Shown piece after piece: positions 9,417-17,905 of a stretch of DNA of 33,360 bases. Position 1 is the stretch's first letter. Each line of letters begins with the position of its first letter. Made by a program: the position numbers and the translations under genes. The notes below the pieces were generated by a model that ran no database searches, had not been told where the DNA came from, and saw only the letters and a program-made list of their open reading frames with translations. The stretch covers positions 1-33,360 of the forward strand of contig CACBHP010000011.1 in the NCBI GenBank assembly GCA_902539115.1, in the 5' to 3' direction. Source of the stretch: an uncultured Prochlorococcus sp. (GTDB lineage Bacteria > Cyanobacteriota > Cyanobacteriia > PCC-6307 > Cyanobiaceae).

Positions 9417-9561
9417 TTAAACTACTTTTTCAATTGCATTATTAAACCAAATAAAACCTAAGATAGAAATAAGTGACAGATTAAATCCTAAAAAATAGAA
9501 GATACTTAAAGAATGGATTCTTTCCCGAAAAAATATTTTATTTTTCTTCTTGATAATTCAT
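9417..9561 (-). pseudogene. possible frameshifted single-span membrane microprotein
   Basis: An ATG at 9561 opens MNYQEEK and stops at once. A frame shifted by one base continues for about 40 codons to a TAA at 9417-9419, encoding a basic start (FFRERIHS) and one clear hydrophobic span (LSIFYFLGFNLSLISILGF), then IWFNNAIEKVV. No ATG/GTG/TTG opens that frame. Removing one A from the five-A run just after the ATG segment would restore a 47-residue protein, so this may be a recent frameshift, a slippage-dependent gene, a sequence error, or chance. It sits between the 59-residue gene and rsmB on the same strand. The hydrophobic segment could be fortuitous in AT-rich DNA. Confidence 0.3.
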
Positions 9562-9580
9562 TAGTAAAATAAAAACTTAA

Positions 9581-9760
9581 TCAGGATTTCAAACGGCAAC
9601 CAATATTGATAGATCCTGCATCAATCATTCTGCCTAATTTAATTGCTATTGATTCCTCTAACCTTGTGAAATTAGATTGTTGAGTAGTGATCCAATCTAA
9701 TTCAGAAAAAGTGATAATACCTGTCGAATTACTTTTTAAAAAAAGTGTTCCAATTTCCAT
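9581..9760 (-). CDS. small conserved-looking hypothetical protein (59 aa)
   Basis: A complete frame from ATG at 9760 to TGA at 9581-9583 encodes 59 residues: MEIGTLFLKSNSTGIITFSE, a helical middle with LDWITTQQSNFTRLEESIAIKLGRM, and a tail ending INIGCRLKS. The amphipathic helix, the TRLEE-x-AIKLGRM-DAG-x-I-GCRL pattern and normal codon use for this genome suggest a real protein. I recall similar short proteins in marine picocyanobacteria but cannot name a family. No signal peptide or membrane span; one Cys near the C-terminus. It lies about 100 bases downstream of the photolyase-like gene on the same strand, in a stretch of about 500 bases otherwise without annotated genes. Confidence 0.65.
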   Translation of the reverse strand: MEIGTLFLKSNSTGIITFSELDWITTQQSNFTRLEESIAIKLGRMIDAGSINIGCRLKS

Positions 9761-9863
9761 TAGATAAATCTAATTTTCTAAGCCAACATCCGTAGTTAAT
9801 ATTTAGTCATAACATAATATTCTTTTAATTTTTCAAAGACAACTGTAGATTATTTTTCCTAAT

Positions 9864-11354
9864 TTATTGAATATCTCTTAAAAATTTGTCGGCCGTTTTT
9901 AAGTGATTATTTAATTTTTCCTCTGACATTTTATCAAGATTTCTCGTTAACATTGCCAGACGATATTGCTTTCTAAAAAAGCTTTCATTATCTTTAATAA
10001 ATTTCCAAAATAAGCCATCCCATATTTCACACCATGGGCCACTTTTAAAATCAGACATTTTTTTTACATAATTAGAGCTTGATATATATGGCTTTGTTGA
10101 AAAGATACCTCCATCACTAAACTGACTCATTCCGTAAACATTTGGGACCATAACCCAATCATAGGAATCAATAAACATTTCCATAAACCATTTATAAACA
10201 TGGTTGGGGTGAATTCTACATAGAAGCATAAAGTTGCCAACAATCATTAGCCGTTCAATATGATGACAATAACCAAATTTAATAATATTTTTTATAACAA
10301 CGTCTACTGGTTCAATTCCTGTATTTCCTTTATAAAAAGATTTTGGAATTGGCTTATCTTCAAAATTCCAAAAATTACTATTTCGCATTTTTGTTCCATA
10401 CTTCTTATATACAAGGCAAATAAATTCTCTCCATCCAATTATTTGACGAATAAAACCCTCTAAAGAGTTAATTGGAACATTATTATTTTTGGCATAAAGT
10501 AAGGCTTTATTTACTACTTCATTTGGCGTTAGTAAGCCACTGTTTAAAAGAGGAGAAAGTAAACTATGCCATAAAAAAGAATTTTCTTTAGAAATAGCAT
10601 CTTCATAATCTCCAAACAAGAAAAATCTATGTTTAAAAAAATCATTTAACCATTCATTTGCTTCATCAAAATTAGTTGGATATAAAAAGTTATTACTGTC
10701 TCCAATAAACTCAATATCAAAATTGGCTAGTGACCTTTCTGCATTAACTACAAATTTGTTTTTTTGTAATTTAGGTGTATCAGGTATGTTTATTTTTTTT
10801 GGTAATTTTTTTCTGTTCATTTCATCGAAACTCCATTTACCTCCTTCAGGTGTATCATCAGGATTAACTAATATCTTTTGGCTCTTTCTTTGGTTCTCAT
10901 AAAATCTTCCCATAAGAGGTTTTTTTGTATTTGATGCAAATAAATCTTTTAAATCTTCACTGCTCATAAACATAGGAGAAGGCAAAATATTTAAAGCTAA
11001 ATTATTACTTTCAACAAAATTATTAACCCTCTTCATTATTAAAAAATCATGAGGGTCAATGAGATTTATTTTCTGATATTTATCCTTAATAAATTCCAAT
11101 AAGTAGTCGACTGTAGAAATATTATTCTTGTTTTCGATATATAAAACTTTAAAGCCTGATATTTCTAAATAATTTTTATAAGCGAGCATAGATGCTCTAT
11201 GAAAAACTAATTTGTTTTTATGGTTAATTAATTTATAAAATTTATCATTTCCAAAAAATAATGAGTCTTCCAAAATTAAAATGTCACAATTTATTTTTAA
11301 GATTGGACTTTCTCGAAAAAGTTGATTTGGGAAAATAATTGATACTTGTTTCAT
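9864..11354 (-). CDS. cryptochrome/photolyase-related protein (FeS-BCP / prokaryotic (6-4) photolyase family)
   Basis: This 496-residue protein belongs to the deoxyribodipyrimidine photolyase-related family (FeS-BCP, including Agrobacterium PhrB and CryB). It is expected to bind FAD and a lumazine-type antenna and to repair (6-4) photoproducts or act as a blue-light sensor. Seen: an N-terminal Rossmann domain starting [10 protein letters not shown] with HRASMLAY, and the helical FAD domain with [12 protein letters not shown] (300-311), [17 protein letters not shown] (362-378) and [13 protein letters not shown] (404-416). Odd: at the Fe-S ligand sites the usual Cys after TGM is replaced (TGIEPVD, 345-351), and the usual CxxC...C stretch after MSDF is reduced to [14 protein letters not shown], with only one Cys. 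The Fe4S4 cluster is therefore probably absent. Its ATG overlaps the stop of the DUF2256 gene (ATGA). Confidence 0.88.
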   Translation of the reverse strand: MKQVSIIFPNQLFRESPILKINCDILILEDSLFFGNDKFYKLINHKNKLVFHRASMLAYKNYLEISGFKVLYIENKNNISTVDYLLEFIKDKYQKINLIDPHDFLIMKRVNNFVESNNLALNILPSPMFMSSEDLKDLFASNTKKPLMGRFYENQRKSQKILVNPDDTPEGGKWSFDEMNRKKLPKKINIPDTPKLQKNKFVVNAERSLANFDIEFIGDSNNFLYPTNFDEANEWLNDFFKHRFFLFGDYEDAISKENSFLWHSLLSPLLNSGLLTPNEVVNKALLYAKNNNVPINSLEGFIRQIIGWREFICLVYKKYGTKMRNSNFWNFEDKPIPKSFYKGNTGIEPVDVVIKNIIKFGYCHHIERLMIVGNFMLLCRIHPNHVYKWFMEMFIDSYDWVMVPNVYGMSQFSDGGIFSTKPYISSSNYVKKMSDFKSGPWCEIWDGLFWKFIKDNESFFRKQYRLAMLTRNLDKMSEEKLNNHLKTADKFLRDIQ

Positions 11355-11482
11355 CTTTGCGACTTCCTATTACTGCATCTTTTTGAACAGTAGATAACTT
11401 CATCCCAACAGTTTTTCCATTTTTTTCGCCACAAAAAAGGTCGATTACAAACAGGACAAGTTTTTGTAGAAAGATTTTTCAA
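11351..11482 (-). CDS. DUF2256 zinc-ribbon microprotein (43 aa)
   Basis: A short frame from TTG at 11482 to TGA at 11351-11353 encodes 43 residues. The core [20 protein letters not shown] (9-28) followed by VIYCSKRC (29-36) is the hallmark of DUF2256: CxxC, the W-R-K-K-W motif, an intervening Cys, then CxxxC. It is probably a zinc-binding, basic, nucleic-acid-like microprotein; function unknown. An in-frame TAA lies just upstream of the TTG, so the start cannot be much earlier. The stop overlaps the photolyase-like ATG as ATGA, a classic translational-coupling arrangement. The upstream TIGR03643 gene ends 3 bases before. DUF2256 commonly sits beside photolyase-related genes in other bacteria (family knowledge). 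Confidence 0.9.
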   Translation of the reverse strand: MKNLSTKTCPVCNRPFLWRKKWKNCWDEVIYCSKRCSNRKSQR

Positions 11483-11485
11483 AAT

Positions 11486-11722
11486 TTATAATTTTCTTTT
11501 ATGAGTAGATTTAAATCTAGTTGAATCTTTAAGCGCCATATGTTTTGTATTTCTTCCCGAAACTCTCTTTCTCCAGACTTTGAAGGATTTAGGTTTCAAA
11601 TTTTGACGCATAATTTTTATTGCATCTTCCTCTTTCAAACCAAATTGATACTCAATGGCTTCAAAGGGTGTTCTATCTTCCCAACACATTTCTATTATTC
11701 TGTCTATATCGATATTTTCCAT
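11486..11722 (-). CDS. TIGR03643/DUF2805 family protein
   Basis: This 78-residue, basic, soluble protein has the signature RIIEMCWEDRTPFEAIEYQF (8-27), then LKEEDAIKIMRQNL and the SFKVWRKRVSGRNTKH stretch (46-61), which I recognise as the TIGR03643/DUF2805 family. The N-terminal half looks like a small helix-turn-helix fold of the kind that follows a 'WEDRTPF' helix, and the C-terminus is strongly basic, so nucleic-acid binding is plausible but unproven. It starts 2 bases after the DUF393 stop and ends 3 bases before the DUF2256 start, placing it inside a four-gene operon with the photolyase-like gene, where this family is often found. Confidence 0.88.
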   Translation of the reverse strand: MENIDIDRIIEMCWEDRTPFEAIEYQFGLKEEDAIKIMRQNLKPKSFKVWRKRVSGRNTKHMALKDSTRFKSTHKRKL

Positions 11723-11724
11723 AT

Positions 11725-12117
11725 TTATTGTTCACATTGGGAGGTACAAAGTTTTTCAATATCGGATCTTCCTGTAATTTGAAGTCTATATTTTGCCCAA
11801 TATCTGTATACCAGTCTTAATATGGGTGTAAAAAATTTAATCTTCAAGGGATAATAAACCCAACCTAGACCAACTAATTCATAAGAATACGCAAGTACAT
11901 CTAGTCCCCTAATAATTTCATCATTTTCCATAATCCCATGGAGGTTTGACATAGCTTCTGAATATGAGATGTTATTAAAAAGACTTTGATCATAATCCTT
12001 ACTATTAATATCTATAAATAAAATTTGATTTGAAATATCTCTCTTTTTCAGAAAATTTGTTTCTCTCAAACAAAGTGGACAACCACCATCGAATAAAAAG
12101 GTTAATTTATTTTTCAT
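11725..12117 (-). CDS. DCC-family (DUF393) thiol-disulfide oxidoreductase-like protein
   Basis: The frame encodes 130 residues from ATG at 12117 (a TTG at 12129 would add four). Near the N-terminus FLFDGGCPLCLRETNFLKKRD carries the D-G-x-C-P-x-C motif of the DUF393/DCC family, a thioredoxin-like fold with a CxxC pair. The later YSYELVGLGWVYYPL and RYWAKYR patches match the family's hydrophobic C-terminal half. Reaction and substrate are unknown. It is the first gene of the tightly packed minus-strand operon leading to the photolyase-like protein, with 2 bases to the next gene. About 180 bases of upstream spacer separate it from the 67-residue gene, giving room for its own promoter. Confidence 0.85.
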   Translation of the reverse strand: MKNKLTFLFDGGCPLCLRETNFLKKRDISNQILFIDINSKDYDQSLFNNISYSEAMSNLHGIMENDEIIRGLDVLAYSYELVGLGWVYYPLKIKFFTPILRLVYRYWAKYRLQITGRSDIEKLCTSQCEQ

Positions 12118-12248
12118 TTTTTTATCCAAATATAGAAATTAAATAACTTTTTTGTGGGATAAAAAAAATTTTTTACAATACAAGCTTTATAAAGCCTTAA
12201 TAATTGCCAGTTCTAATTTAGTGAAATTACATTATCTTATAGATTAAT

Positions 12249-12280
12249 AAGCCATTGATTAAGGGATACATCAATGGTTT
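12249..12280. terminator. strong inverted repeat, possible terminator
   Basis: CCATTGAT (12252-12259) and ATCAATGG (12270-12277) form a perfect 8-bp stem with a 10-base loop; three flanking pairs (one G-U) extend it to 11. It lies just downstream of the 67-residue gene (stop at 12294) and upstream of the DUF393 operon. No clean U-tract follows on the minus strand, so it could end that transcript weakly, stabilise its 3' end, or be an operator. Confidence 0.4.
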
Positions 12281-12293
12281 AAAATATTTATTA

Positions 12294-12497
12294 TCAGTCA
12301 TCTAAAAGATGAACTCCTTCTCCGACGTCAGGAATAAATTTACAATATTTTTCAAAAACAAGTCCAACACCTCTCATTTTTTCTCCTAATTCATCGTTAA
12401 ATTTATTCCATTCGTCTGATTCACGTTCAGGTAAATCCCACCCTTGTTTTTCTACCATACTTGTTATTACTGTATAGTCCCATTCTATGTATGCCAT
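12294..12497 (-). CDS. hypothetical acidic protein (67 aa)
   Basis: A clean frame from ATG to TGA encodes an acidic, soluble 67-residue protein rich in Trp and Glu (MAYIEWDYTVITSMVEKQGW..., ending VGEGVHLLDD). No family is recognised. There is no signal peptide, membrane span or cysteine pair; one Cys sits near residue 52. The frame is flanked by its own spacer on both sides (97 bases to divergent trmH, 176 bases to the DUF393 ATG) and by an inverted repeat just past its stop, which suggests a monocistronic gene. Codon use looks like that of its neighbours. It is probably a picocyanobacterium-restricted small protein. Confidence 0.65.
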   Translation of the reverse strand: MAYIEWDYTVITSMVEKQGWDLPERESDEWNKFNDELGEKMRGVGLVFEKYCKFIPDVGEGVHLLDD

Positions 12498-12564
12498 TGA
12501 GTTAATTCAAACTACCAAAATATTATAAACCAAGAGATTTAATAGGTAATAAATATTTTTTGAA

Positions 12565-12570
12565 TATAAT
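12565..12570 (+). promoter_or_regulatory. -10 box for trmH
   Basis: A perfect TATAAT lies 25 bases before the trmH ATG; transcription would start near 12577, giving a leader of about 18 bases. No convincing -35 element is seen, as is usual in this AT-rich lineage. Confidence 0.45.
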
Positions 12571-12594
12571 TTGAAAAGTGTGAAAAAATTATAA

Positions 12595-13266
12595 ATGTCA
12601 ATTTTGCCAAGAAGATTTGAAAGAATCAAAAGTGTTTTAGATTGCAGAATGAAAAACTTGACTGTTTTAGTTGAGGATGTCAATAAACCCCATAATCTAT
12701 CCGCGATATTAAGGACATGTGATGCAGCAGGAGTTTTCGAAGCAAATTTTATTAGCAAAACGAATGCTGTTAAGACTTTTAATAGTACTGCTCAAGGAAG
12801 TCAAAAATGGGTAAAACTAAATAATCATGGAAACACTATCGCTGCAATAACTGATTTAAAGAATAGGGGTTTTAAATTATATGGAACGACTCTTAATAGT
12901 GAATCAGTGGATTATAGAAATTTTGATTATTCTCAAAATACATGTTTTGTTTTAGGAGCAGAAAAATGGGGACTAAGTAATGAACTTATATCAATGGTTG
13001 ATCAATCAATTTTTATACCTATGAGAGGTATGGTTCAATCCCTGAATGTTTCAGTTGCTGCTTCCATATTATTATTTGAAGCTATTCGCCAAAGAAAAAA
13101 TAAAGGTATATTGCCCGCTAATGGAGAAGGTTTAAATATAGATGAATATCAAAAAACACTTTTTGAATGGTGTTACCCAGAATTAGCTGCAGTGTATAAA
13201 AAATTAGCTAAAGAATATCCAAAATTGAATGATCAAGGAGAACTTGATCATATTACAGATAACTAA
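12595..13266 (+). CDS. trmH: tRNA (guanosine-18-2'-O)-methyltransferase TrmH
   Basis: This SPOUT-class methyltransferase makes Gm18 in the D-loop of tRNAs using SAM. Seen in order over 223 residues: the TrmH start MSILPRRFERIKSVLDCRM, motif 1 NKPHNLSAILRTCDAAGV (25-42), motif 2 FVLGAEKWGLSNEL, and motif 3 IFIPMRGMVQSLNVSVAASI, which forms the trefoil knot. The C-terminal extension after the knot (FEWCYPELAAVYKKL) is also typical of TrmH and separates it from the shorter TrmL. The gene is divergent from the 67-residue gene and convergent with the ABC permease gene 2 bases away. Confidence 0.92.
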   Translation: MSILPRRFERIKSVLDCRMKNLTVLVEDVNKPHNLSAILRTCDAAGVFEANFISKTNAVKTFNSTAQGSQKWVKLNNHGNTIAAITDLKNRGFKLYGTTLNSESVDYRNFDYSQNTCFVLGAEKWGLSNELISMVDQSIFIPMRGMVQSLNVSVAASILLFEAIRQRKNKGILPANGEGLNIDEYQKTLFEWCYPELAAVYKKLAKEYPKLNDQGELDHITDN

Positions 13267-13268
13267 AT

Positions 13269-14114
13269 TTATTCAGAATTTTGACTATCAAAAATTTCTT
13301 CAAGATCCTCTCCTATAAAAGAAAAACCTAAAACTAAAAAAAACATTGCCAAACCTGGGAACAAAGCTGTCCACCATATACCTGTAGGTAAAGCGGCAAG
13401 AGCAAGATTTAAATCACTTCCCCACTCCGGGACATCTGCAGGAACACCAAGTCCTAAAAATCCTAAACTTCCTAATACCAGAACAGCATCCGCAGCATTT
13501 AGGGTAAGCAGAATAGGCAAAGGTGTTATTACATTTGGGAGAATATATTTAAAAATAATTGTTTTTACATCAGCTCCCGAAACTTTAGCTGCCTCCACAT
13601 AAGTTTCGGATTTAACCAATATTGTCTGATTTCTGATTAATCTAAAATATTGAGGAGAGTAAACAATACACAATGCCAAAGCTGCGTTAAGGATACCCTT
13701 ACCCAATATAAAAGCAACAACAACTGAAAGCAAAATTACAGGTATTGAAAAAATAGTATCCATTACTAGTGATAAGCATTTATCAAAAAAACCACCAAAA
13801 TATCCACTTAATAATCCCAATGGCAAACCCAAACTTAACGAAAAAAGAATAGCTAATAATACAACTTCTATCGCTAAGGATGATCCTTGCAAAGTTCTTA
13901 AGCAAACATCTCTTCCTAATCTATCAGTGCCACAAAAATGATTAAGCGAAGGAGGGGCAAAGATATCATTGCTTAACATTGAAAATGAATATCCAAAAAA
14001 ATTATTGGACTCTAAAAATTTCATTATCAAAACAACAAGAAGATAAAAAAGTACAATTAAAAATCCAGCTTTTCTGATATTTGCGCCGACACGATTGATT
14101 GAGTTAATATTCAA
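13269..14114 (-). CDS. ABC transporter permease, oligopeptide/dipeptide/nickel (OppC/DppC) type
   Basis: This inner-membrane permease belongs to a peptide/nickel-type ABC importer. Over 281 residues: an N-terminal span (about 17-35), a periplasmic segment with the family motif FCGTDRLGRDVCLRTL, then five further hydrophobic spans. The cytoplasmic EAA loop YVEAAKVSGADVKTIIFKYI, which docks the ATPase, is intact. The start is TTG at 14114. No binding protein, OppB-type partner or ATPase lies nearby: trmH converges on one side and lepA precedes it on the same strand. Partners must be encoded elsewhere, as in other streamlined picocyanobacteria. The substrate is not determinable here. Confidence 0.88.
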   Translation of the reverse strand: MNINSINRVGANIRKAGFLIVLFYLLVVLIMKFLESNNFFGYSFSMLSNDIFAPPSLNHFCGTDRLGRDVCLRTLQGSSLAIEVVLLAILFSLSLGLPLGLLSGYFGGFFDKCLSLVMDTIFSIPVILLSVVVAFILGKGILNAALALCIVYSPQYFRLIRNQTILVKSETYVEAAKVSGADVKTIIFKYILPNVITPLPILLTLNAADAVLVLGSLGFLGLGVPADVPEWGSDLNLALAALPTGIWWTALFPGLAMFFLVLGFSFIGEDLEEIFDSQNSE

Positions 14115-14193
14115 AATCTTTTTTACAGATATGACTGAAATATACCCAATTCTTTTAAAAAATAAATAGCTAGAAATTTTAAATTAAAAGAAA

Positions 14194-16002
14194 TTACTGG
14201 TTTAATTTCAGGACCGCCATAAAAGCTTCTTGAGGGACTTCAACTTTACCCATTGCCTTCATCCTCTTTTTCCCTTTGGCTTGTTTCTTTAAAAGTTTCT
14301 TTTTCCTTGAAATATCTCCTCCATAACATTTAGATAAAACATCTTTTCGCAAAGCACTTATACTTTCACTTGCAATAATCCTGCTACCGATTGATGCTTG
14401 AATAGGTATTTTAAATTGTTGTTTTGGAATAAGTTCTTTTAATTTCTCAACTAAACTTCTGCCGATTCCATAAGCCTTATCTTTATGAACAATAGAAGTT
14501 AATGGATCTGCTCTTTCTGAATTTATTAGGACATCTAATCTAACAAGGTCATTCTTTCTATAGCCAATCAAATGATATTCCATTGATGCATAACCTTGGG
14601 TTCTACTTTTCATTTGATCAAAGAAATCTGTAACAACTTCTGCTAATGGAATTTCATAAATCAAGGTAACTCGATCAGTTGTTATGTATTTCATATCTAT
14701 AAATACTCCCCTTCTTTCCTGACATAAACCCATTAATGTTCCATTAAATTCATTGGGAGCATAAATTTCCATTTTCACATAAGGCTCTTCTATTGATTCT
14801 CTAAGTTGTGGATCAGGAATTGTAGAAGGATTATCAATAAAGATATGTTCCTGCTGATTTAAATTAACTTTATAAATAACTGATGGTGCCGTTACGATTA
14901 AATCCAAGTCATATTCTCTTTCTAATCTTTCTTGAACAATCTCCATATGAAGAAGTCCTAGGAATCCGCACCTAAATCCGAAGCCCATTGCGCTACTGGT
15001 TTCGGGCTCATATTTTAAAGCTGCATCAGATAATTGTAATTTTTCAAGAGATACTCTTAAATCTGGGAATTGATCAGCATCAGTCGGGAATAAGCCACAA
15101 AAAACCATAGGATTTGCTGTCTTATAACCAGGCAAAGGATCATTGGCAGGTGAATTTAAAAGCGTAATCGTATCTCCCACTCTCGCATCAGCAACAGATT
15201 TTATAGAAGCAGCTAAATAACCAACTTCTCCTGCATGTAATTCATCAACTTGCTGCTGATCAGGTGCCATTATTCCTATCTCATCAAGTTCATAATTTTT
15301 TTTACTAGCCATTAATAATATCTTTTCTCTCTTATTAAGAGACCCAGATATCACCCTGAAATAAACAATAACTCCTCTGTACGGATCATAATAAGAATCA
15401 AAAATCAGTGCCTTTGTAGGTAGTTTAATTTCATCCTGAGGAGGAGGTACTCTTCTTACAATTGCTTCCAAAATATCTTTAATACCAACTCCAGTTTTTG
15501 CTGAACAATTTATTGCATTAGATGTATCGAGTCCAATAATTTCCTCTATTTCTTGTTTTATTTTTTCAGCATCCGCACCTGGTAAATCAACTTTATTTAA
15601 AACAGGAATTATTTCAAGATTGTTTTCTAAGGCAAGATAAACATTAGCTAATGTTTGAGCTTCTACTCCTTGACTTGCATCAACAACGAGTAAAGCGCCT
15701 TCACAAGCTTGAAGAGATCTACTAACCTCATAAGAGAAATCAACATGCCCTGGTGTATCAATTAAGTTCAAAACATATTCTTGAGAATCGTCAGCTTCAT
15801 ATTTCATCCTAGCGGCCTGTAACTTGATAGTAATTCCTCTCTCTCTTTCAAGATCCATACTATCCAAAAATTGTTCTTGCATATCCCTTTGCTGAACAGT
15901 ACCAGTATCTTGAAGCAACCTATCTGCAAGGGTAGATTTACCATGGTCAATATGAGCGATTATGCAGAAATTTCTAATTTTTGAAACCGATATATCAGTC
16001 AT
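14194..16002 (-). CDS. lepA: elongation factor 4 (LepA)
   Basis: This ribosome-associated GTPase aids back-translocation, translation under stress and ribosome biogenesis. The 602 residues fit the family. Seen: G1 AHIDHGKST (16-24), the switch I region around RERGITIK, G3 DTPGHVDF, G4 NKVDLPGA and G5 SAKTG, then EF-G-like domains II, III and V. The LepA-specific C-terminal domain ends [20 protein letters not shown]. It starts with ATG at 16002. It lies between mqo upstream and the permease gene downstream, all on the minus strand with short gaps (55 and 79 bases). Confidence 0.97.
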   Translation of the reverse strand: MTDISVSKIRNFCIIAHIDHGKSTLADRLLQDTGTVQQRDMQEQFLDSMDLERERGITIKLQAARMKYEADDSQEYVLNLIDTPGHVDFSYEVSRSLQACEGALLVVDASQGVEAQTLANVYLALENNLEIIPVLNKVDLPGADAEKIKQEIEEIIGLDTSNAINCSAKTGVGIKDILEAIVRRVPPPQDEIKLPTKALIFDSYYDPYRGVIVYFRVISGSLNKREKILLMASKKNYELDEIGIMAPDQQQVDELHAGEVGYLAASIKSVADARVGDTITLLNSPANDPLPGYKTANPMVFCGLFPTDADQFPDLRVSLEKLQLSDAALKYEPETSSAMGFGFRCGFLGLLHMEIVQERLEREYDLDLIVTAPSVIYKVNLNQQEHIFIDNPSTIPDPQLRESIEEPYVKMEIYAPNEFNGTLMGLCQERRGVFIDMKYITTDRVTLIYEIPLAEVVTDFFDQMKSRTQGYASMEYHLIGYRKNDLVRLDVLINSERADPLTSIVHKDKAYGIGRSLVEKLKELIPKQQFKIPIQASIGSRIIASESISALRKDVLSKCYGGDISRKKKLLKKQAKGKKRMKAMGKVEVPQEAFMAVLKLNQ

Positions 16003-16057
16003 ATATAAAGAAAAATTCTCCTCTTTTTACATCTTGATTAATATTAGCTAATTAGAA

Positions 16058-17554
16058 TTATGGATGGAAACCAAAAATGGAATTATTTCTTTTTTTAATG
16101 TCTTTTATGAAGGTACTGTAATTTTGAGAGGCTGATAGTTCTGGATGAATCAAGTCATTTATTTTTTTCTGAAGATTATGCTTATCGTTTAAAAATAAAA
16201 CAGATTTTTCTAGAACCTCAACCATAATTGAAACCGCAGTACTTGCTCCTGGAGAAGCTCCAAGCAAAGCAGATAATGTTCCATCAGATGAATTTACTAT
16301 CTCCGTTCCAAACTTCAAAGAACCACCACCTTTAGTTTTTTTAATTATTTGGACTCTTTGACCAGCATTTTTTAAATACCAATCATAAGGATTAGCTGAT
16401 GGCATCATATTCTTTAAATTCTCAACTCTTGAGTTATGGTTCTTTAATGATTGTGATATTAGGTAATTAATTAAATCGTTGTTCTTGAAACCAACGTCTA
16501 ACATAGAAAAAATATTATTCTTTTTAATTGAACTAAATAAGTCAAAGTATGAACTTTGTTTTAGAAATTTTGTTGTAAACCCAGCAAAAGGTCCATATAA
16601 AAGAAGTTTTTTATTATCAATCCATCTGGTGTCTAAATGAGGCACAGACATTGGTGGCGATCCAATAGCAGCTTTACCATAAACTTTTGAGTTATGTTTT
16701 TCTGTTAAATCTTTTTTCTCGCAAATAAGCCATTTCCCACTAACAGGAAATCCACCATAATTCTTTGCTTCTGGAATTTTCGATTTTTGCAAATAATTAA
16801 TTGTTTTTCCACCAGCACCAAGAAAAACATAGCCAGTTCTAATTGCAGTTTTTCTACCCTCTGAACTAATTTCTAGTTCCCATTTTTTTTTATCAATCTT
16901 CTTTAAATCTACTAATTCTGCTTTGTATCTAATTTCAACATTTTTATTTAAAGAAACTAATGACAAATACTCTTTTGTGAGAGCCTCAAAATTAATATCT
17001 GTTCCTCTCCCTATTTTGGTAGCAGCAATTTTAGTAAATGGATTCCTATCTTTTGTTATTAGAGGAGCCCATGATGAAATTTCATCAAAAGATTTAGAAA
17101 ATTCCATATCAATAAATTCAGGATTTTCGGTCATTTTCTGAAATCTTTTTTTTAAAAAAGAAATATTATCCTGACCAGAAACAAAGCTAATGTGAGGAAC
17201 AAATTTTAAAAACTTTTTAATATCAATTTTCCCTGCTTCATACAATGAAGCCCATAAAGACATGGATCTTTCAAAGGATCGATTTATTGAGAGCGCTTTA
17301 TCTATTTTTATATTTCCTTTTTCATCTAAAGGTGTATAGTTTAATTCGCAATTAGCAGCATGCCCTGTACCTGCATTATTAAAAGCGCCAGTACTTTCAC
17401 TTCCTGAAGCATTTAATTTTTCTATAATAAGAATATTTATATCGGGTAAAACTTCTGAAATTAAGAGGGCTAAAGTACTGCTCATTATCCCTGCTCCTAC
17501 AAGGACTGCATCAAAGTAGCTATTGTCGTTAGTGGGATTTTGAAATGAAGTCAC
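16058..17554 (-). CDS. mqo: malate:quinone oxidoreductase
   Basis: This is an FAD-dependent, membrane-associated enzyme oxidising malate to oxaloacetate and passing electrons to the quinone pool. The 498 residues match the family. Seen: the N-terminal dinucleotide loop [18 protein letters not shown] (17-34), the [20 protein letters not shown] block shortly after, the [12 protein letters not shown] segment, and a C-terminal [18 protein letters not shown] flavin-binding block. The start is GTG at 17554. It is divergent from nfu over 70 bases. In an organism with an incomplete classical TCA cycle it would feed the plastoquinone pool; that role is inference. Confidence 0.95.
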   Translation of the reverse strand: MTSFQNPTNDNSYFDAVLVGAGIMSSTLALLISEVLPDINILIIEKLNASGSESTGAFNNAGTGHAANCELNYTPLDEKGNIKIDKALSINRSFERSMSLWASLYEAGKIDIKKFLKFVPHISFVSGQDNISFLKKRFQKMTENPEFIDMEFSKSFDEISSWAPLITKDRNPFTKIAATKIGRGTDINFEALTKEYLSLVSLNKNVEIRYKAELVDLKKIDKKKWELEISSEGRKTAIRTGYVFLGAGGKTINYLQKSKIPEAKNYGGFPVSGKWLICEKKDLTEKHNSKVYGKAAIGSPPMSVPHLDTRWIDNKKLLLYGPFAGFTTKFLKQSSYFDLFSSIKKNNIFSMLDVGFKNNDLINYLISQSLKNHNSRVENLKNMMPSANPYDWYLKNAGQRVQIIKKTKGGGSLKFGTEIVNSSDGTLSALLGASPGASTAVSIMVEVLEKSVLFLNDKHNLQKKINDLIHPELSASQNYSTFIKDIKKRNNSIFGFHP

Positions 17555-17624
17555 AACAGAAAATTATCTTTTTTGCAATTAATCAAATTTCTTTCTAGGC
17601 TTATTATAAAGTTAATTCAAAATT

Positions 17625-17870
17625 ATGAATATTGAAACACTCTCGCTGACAAATGAAAATGTTGAAAAAGTCCTTGACGAGCTAAGACCTTTTTTAATAT
17701 CTGACGGAGGTAATGTAGAGATTGCTGAAATAGATGGTCCAATTGTCAAAGTCAGACTTCAAGGGGCATGTGGTAGTTGCCCAAGTAGTACTATGACTCT
17801 AAAAATGGGTATTGAGAGAAAGTTAAAAGAAATGATTCCTGAAATAAGTGAAGTTGTCCAAGTTTTATAA
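17625..17870 (+). CDS. nfu: NifU C-terminal-domain iron-sulfur scaffold (Nfu)
   Basis: This 81-residue stand-alone Nfu domain assembles and hands on [4Fe-4S] clusters, in cyanobacteria notably to photosystem I. Seen: the [19 protein letters not shown] segment and the cluster-binding motif [17 protein letters not shown] with Cys49 and Cys52. The length is exactly that of cyanobacterial NfuA/Nfu. ATG start; divergent from mqo and convergent with the 85-residue membrane protein gene, with an inverted repeat between them. Confidence 0.95.
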   Translation: MNIETLSLTNENVEKVLDELRPFLISDGGNVEIAEIDGPIVKVRLQGACGSCPSSTMTLKMGIERKLKEMIPEISEVVQVL

Positions 17871-17877
17871 AAACTTT

Positions 17878-17905
17878 AAACTAAAGTATAAATTATTTAG
17901 TTTTT
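17878..17905. terminator. bidirectional terminator between nfu and the 85-aa gene
   Basis: AAACTAAA (17878-17885) and TTTAGTTT (17896-17903) pair perfectly around a 10-base loop and are followed by further Ts on the plus strand. The hairpin begins 8 bases past the nfu stop and overlaps the 3' end of the convergent gene, so it could end both transcripts. Confidence 0.55.

Noticed and set aside
12507-12758. 83-codon minus-strand frame rich in Leu and Tyr overlapping the trmH start
   Set aside because: It overlaps conserved trmH codons and a probable promoter; its hydrophobicity is expected from AT-rich DNA.
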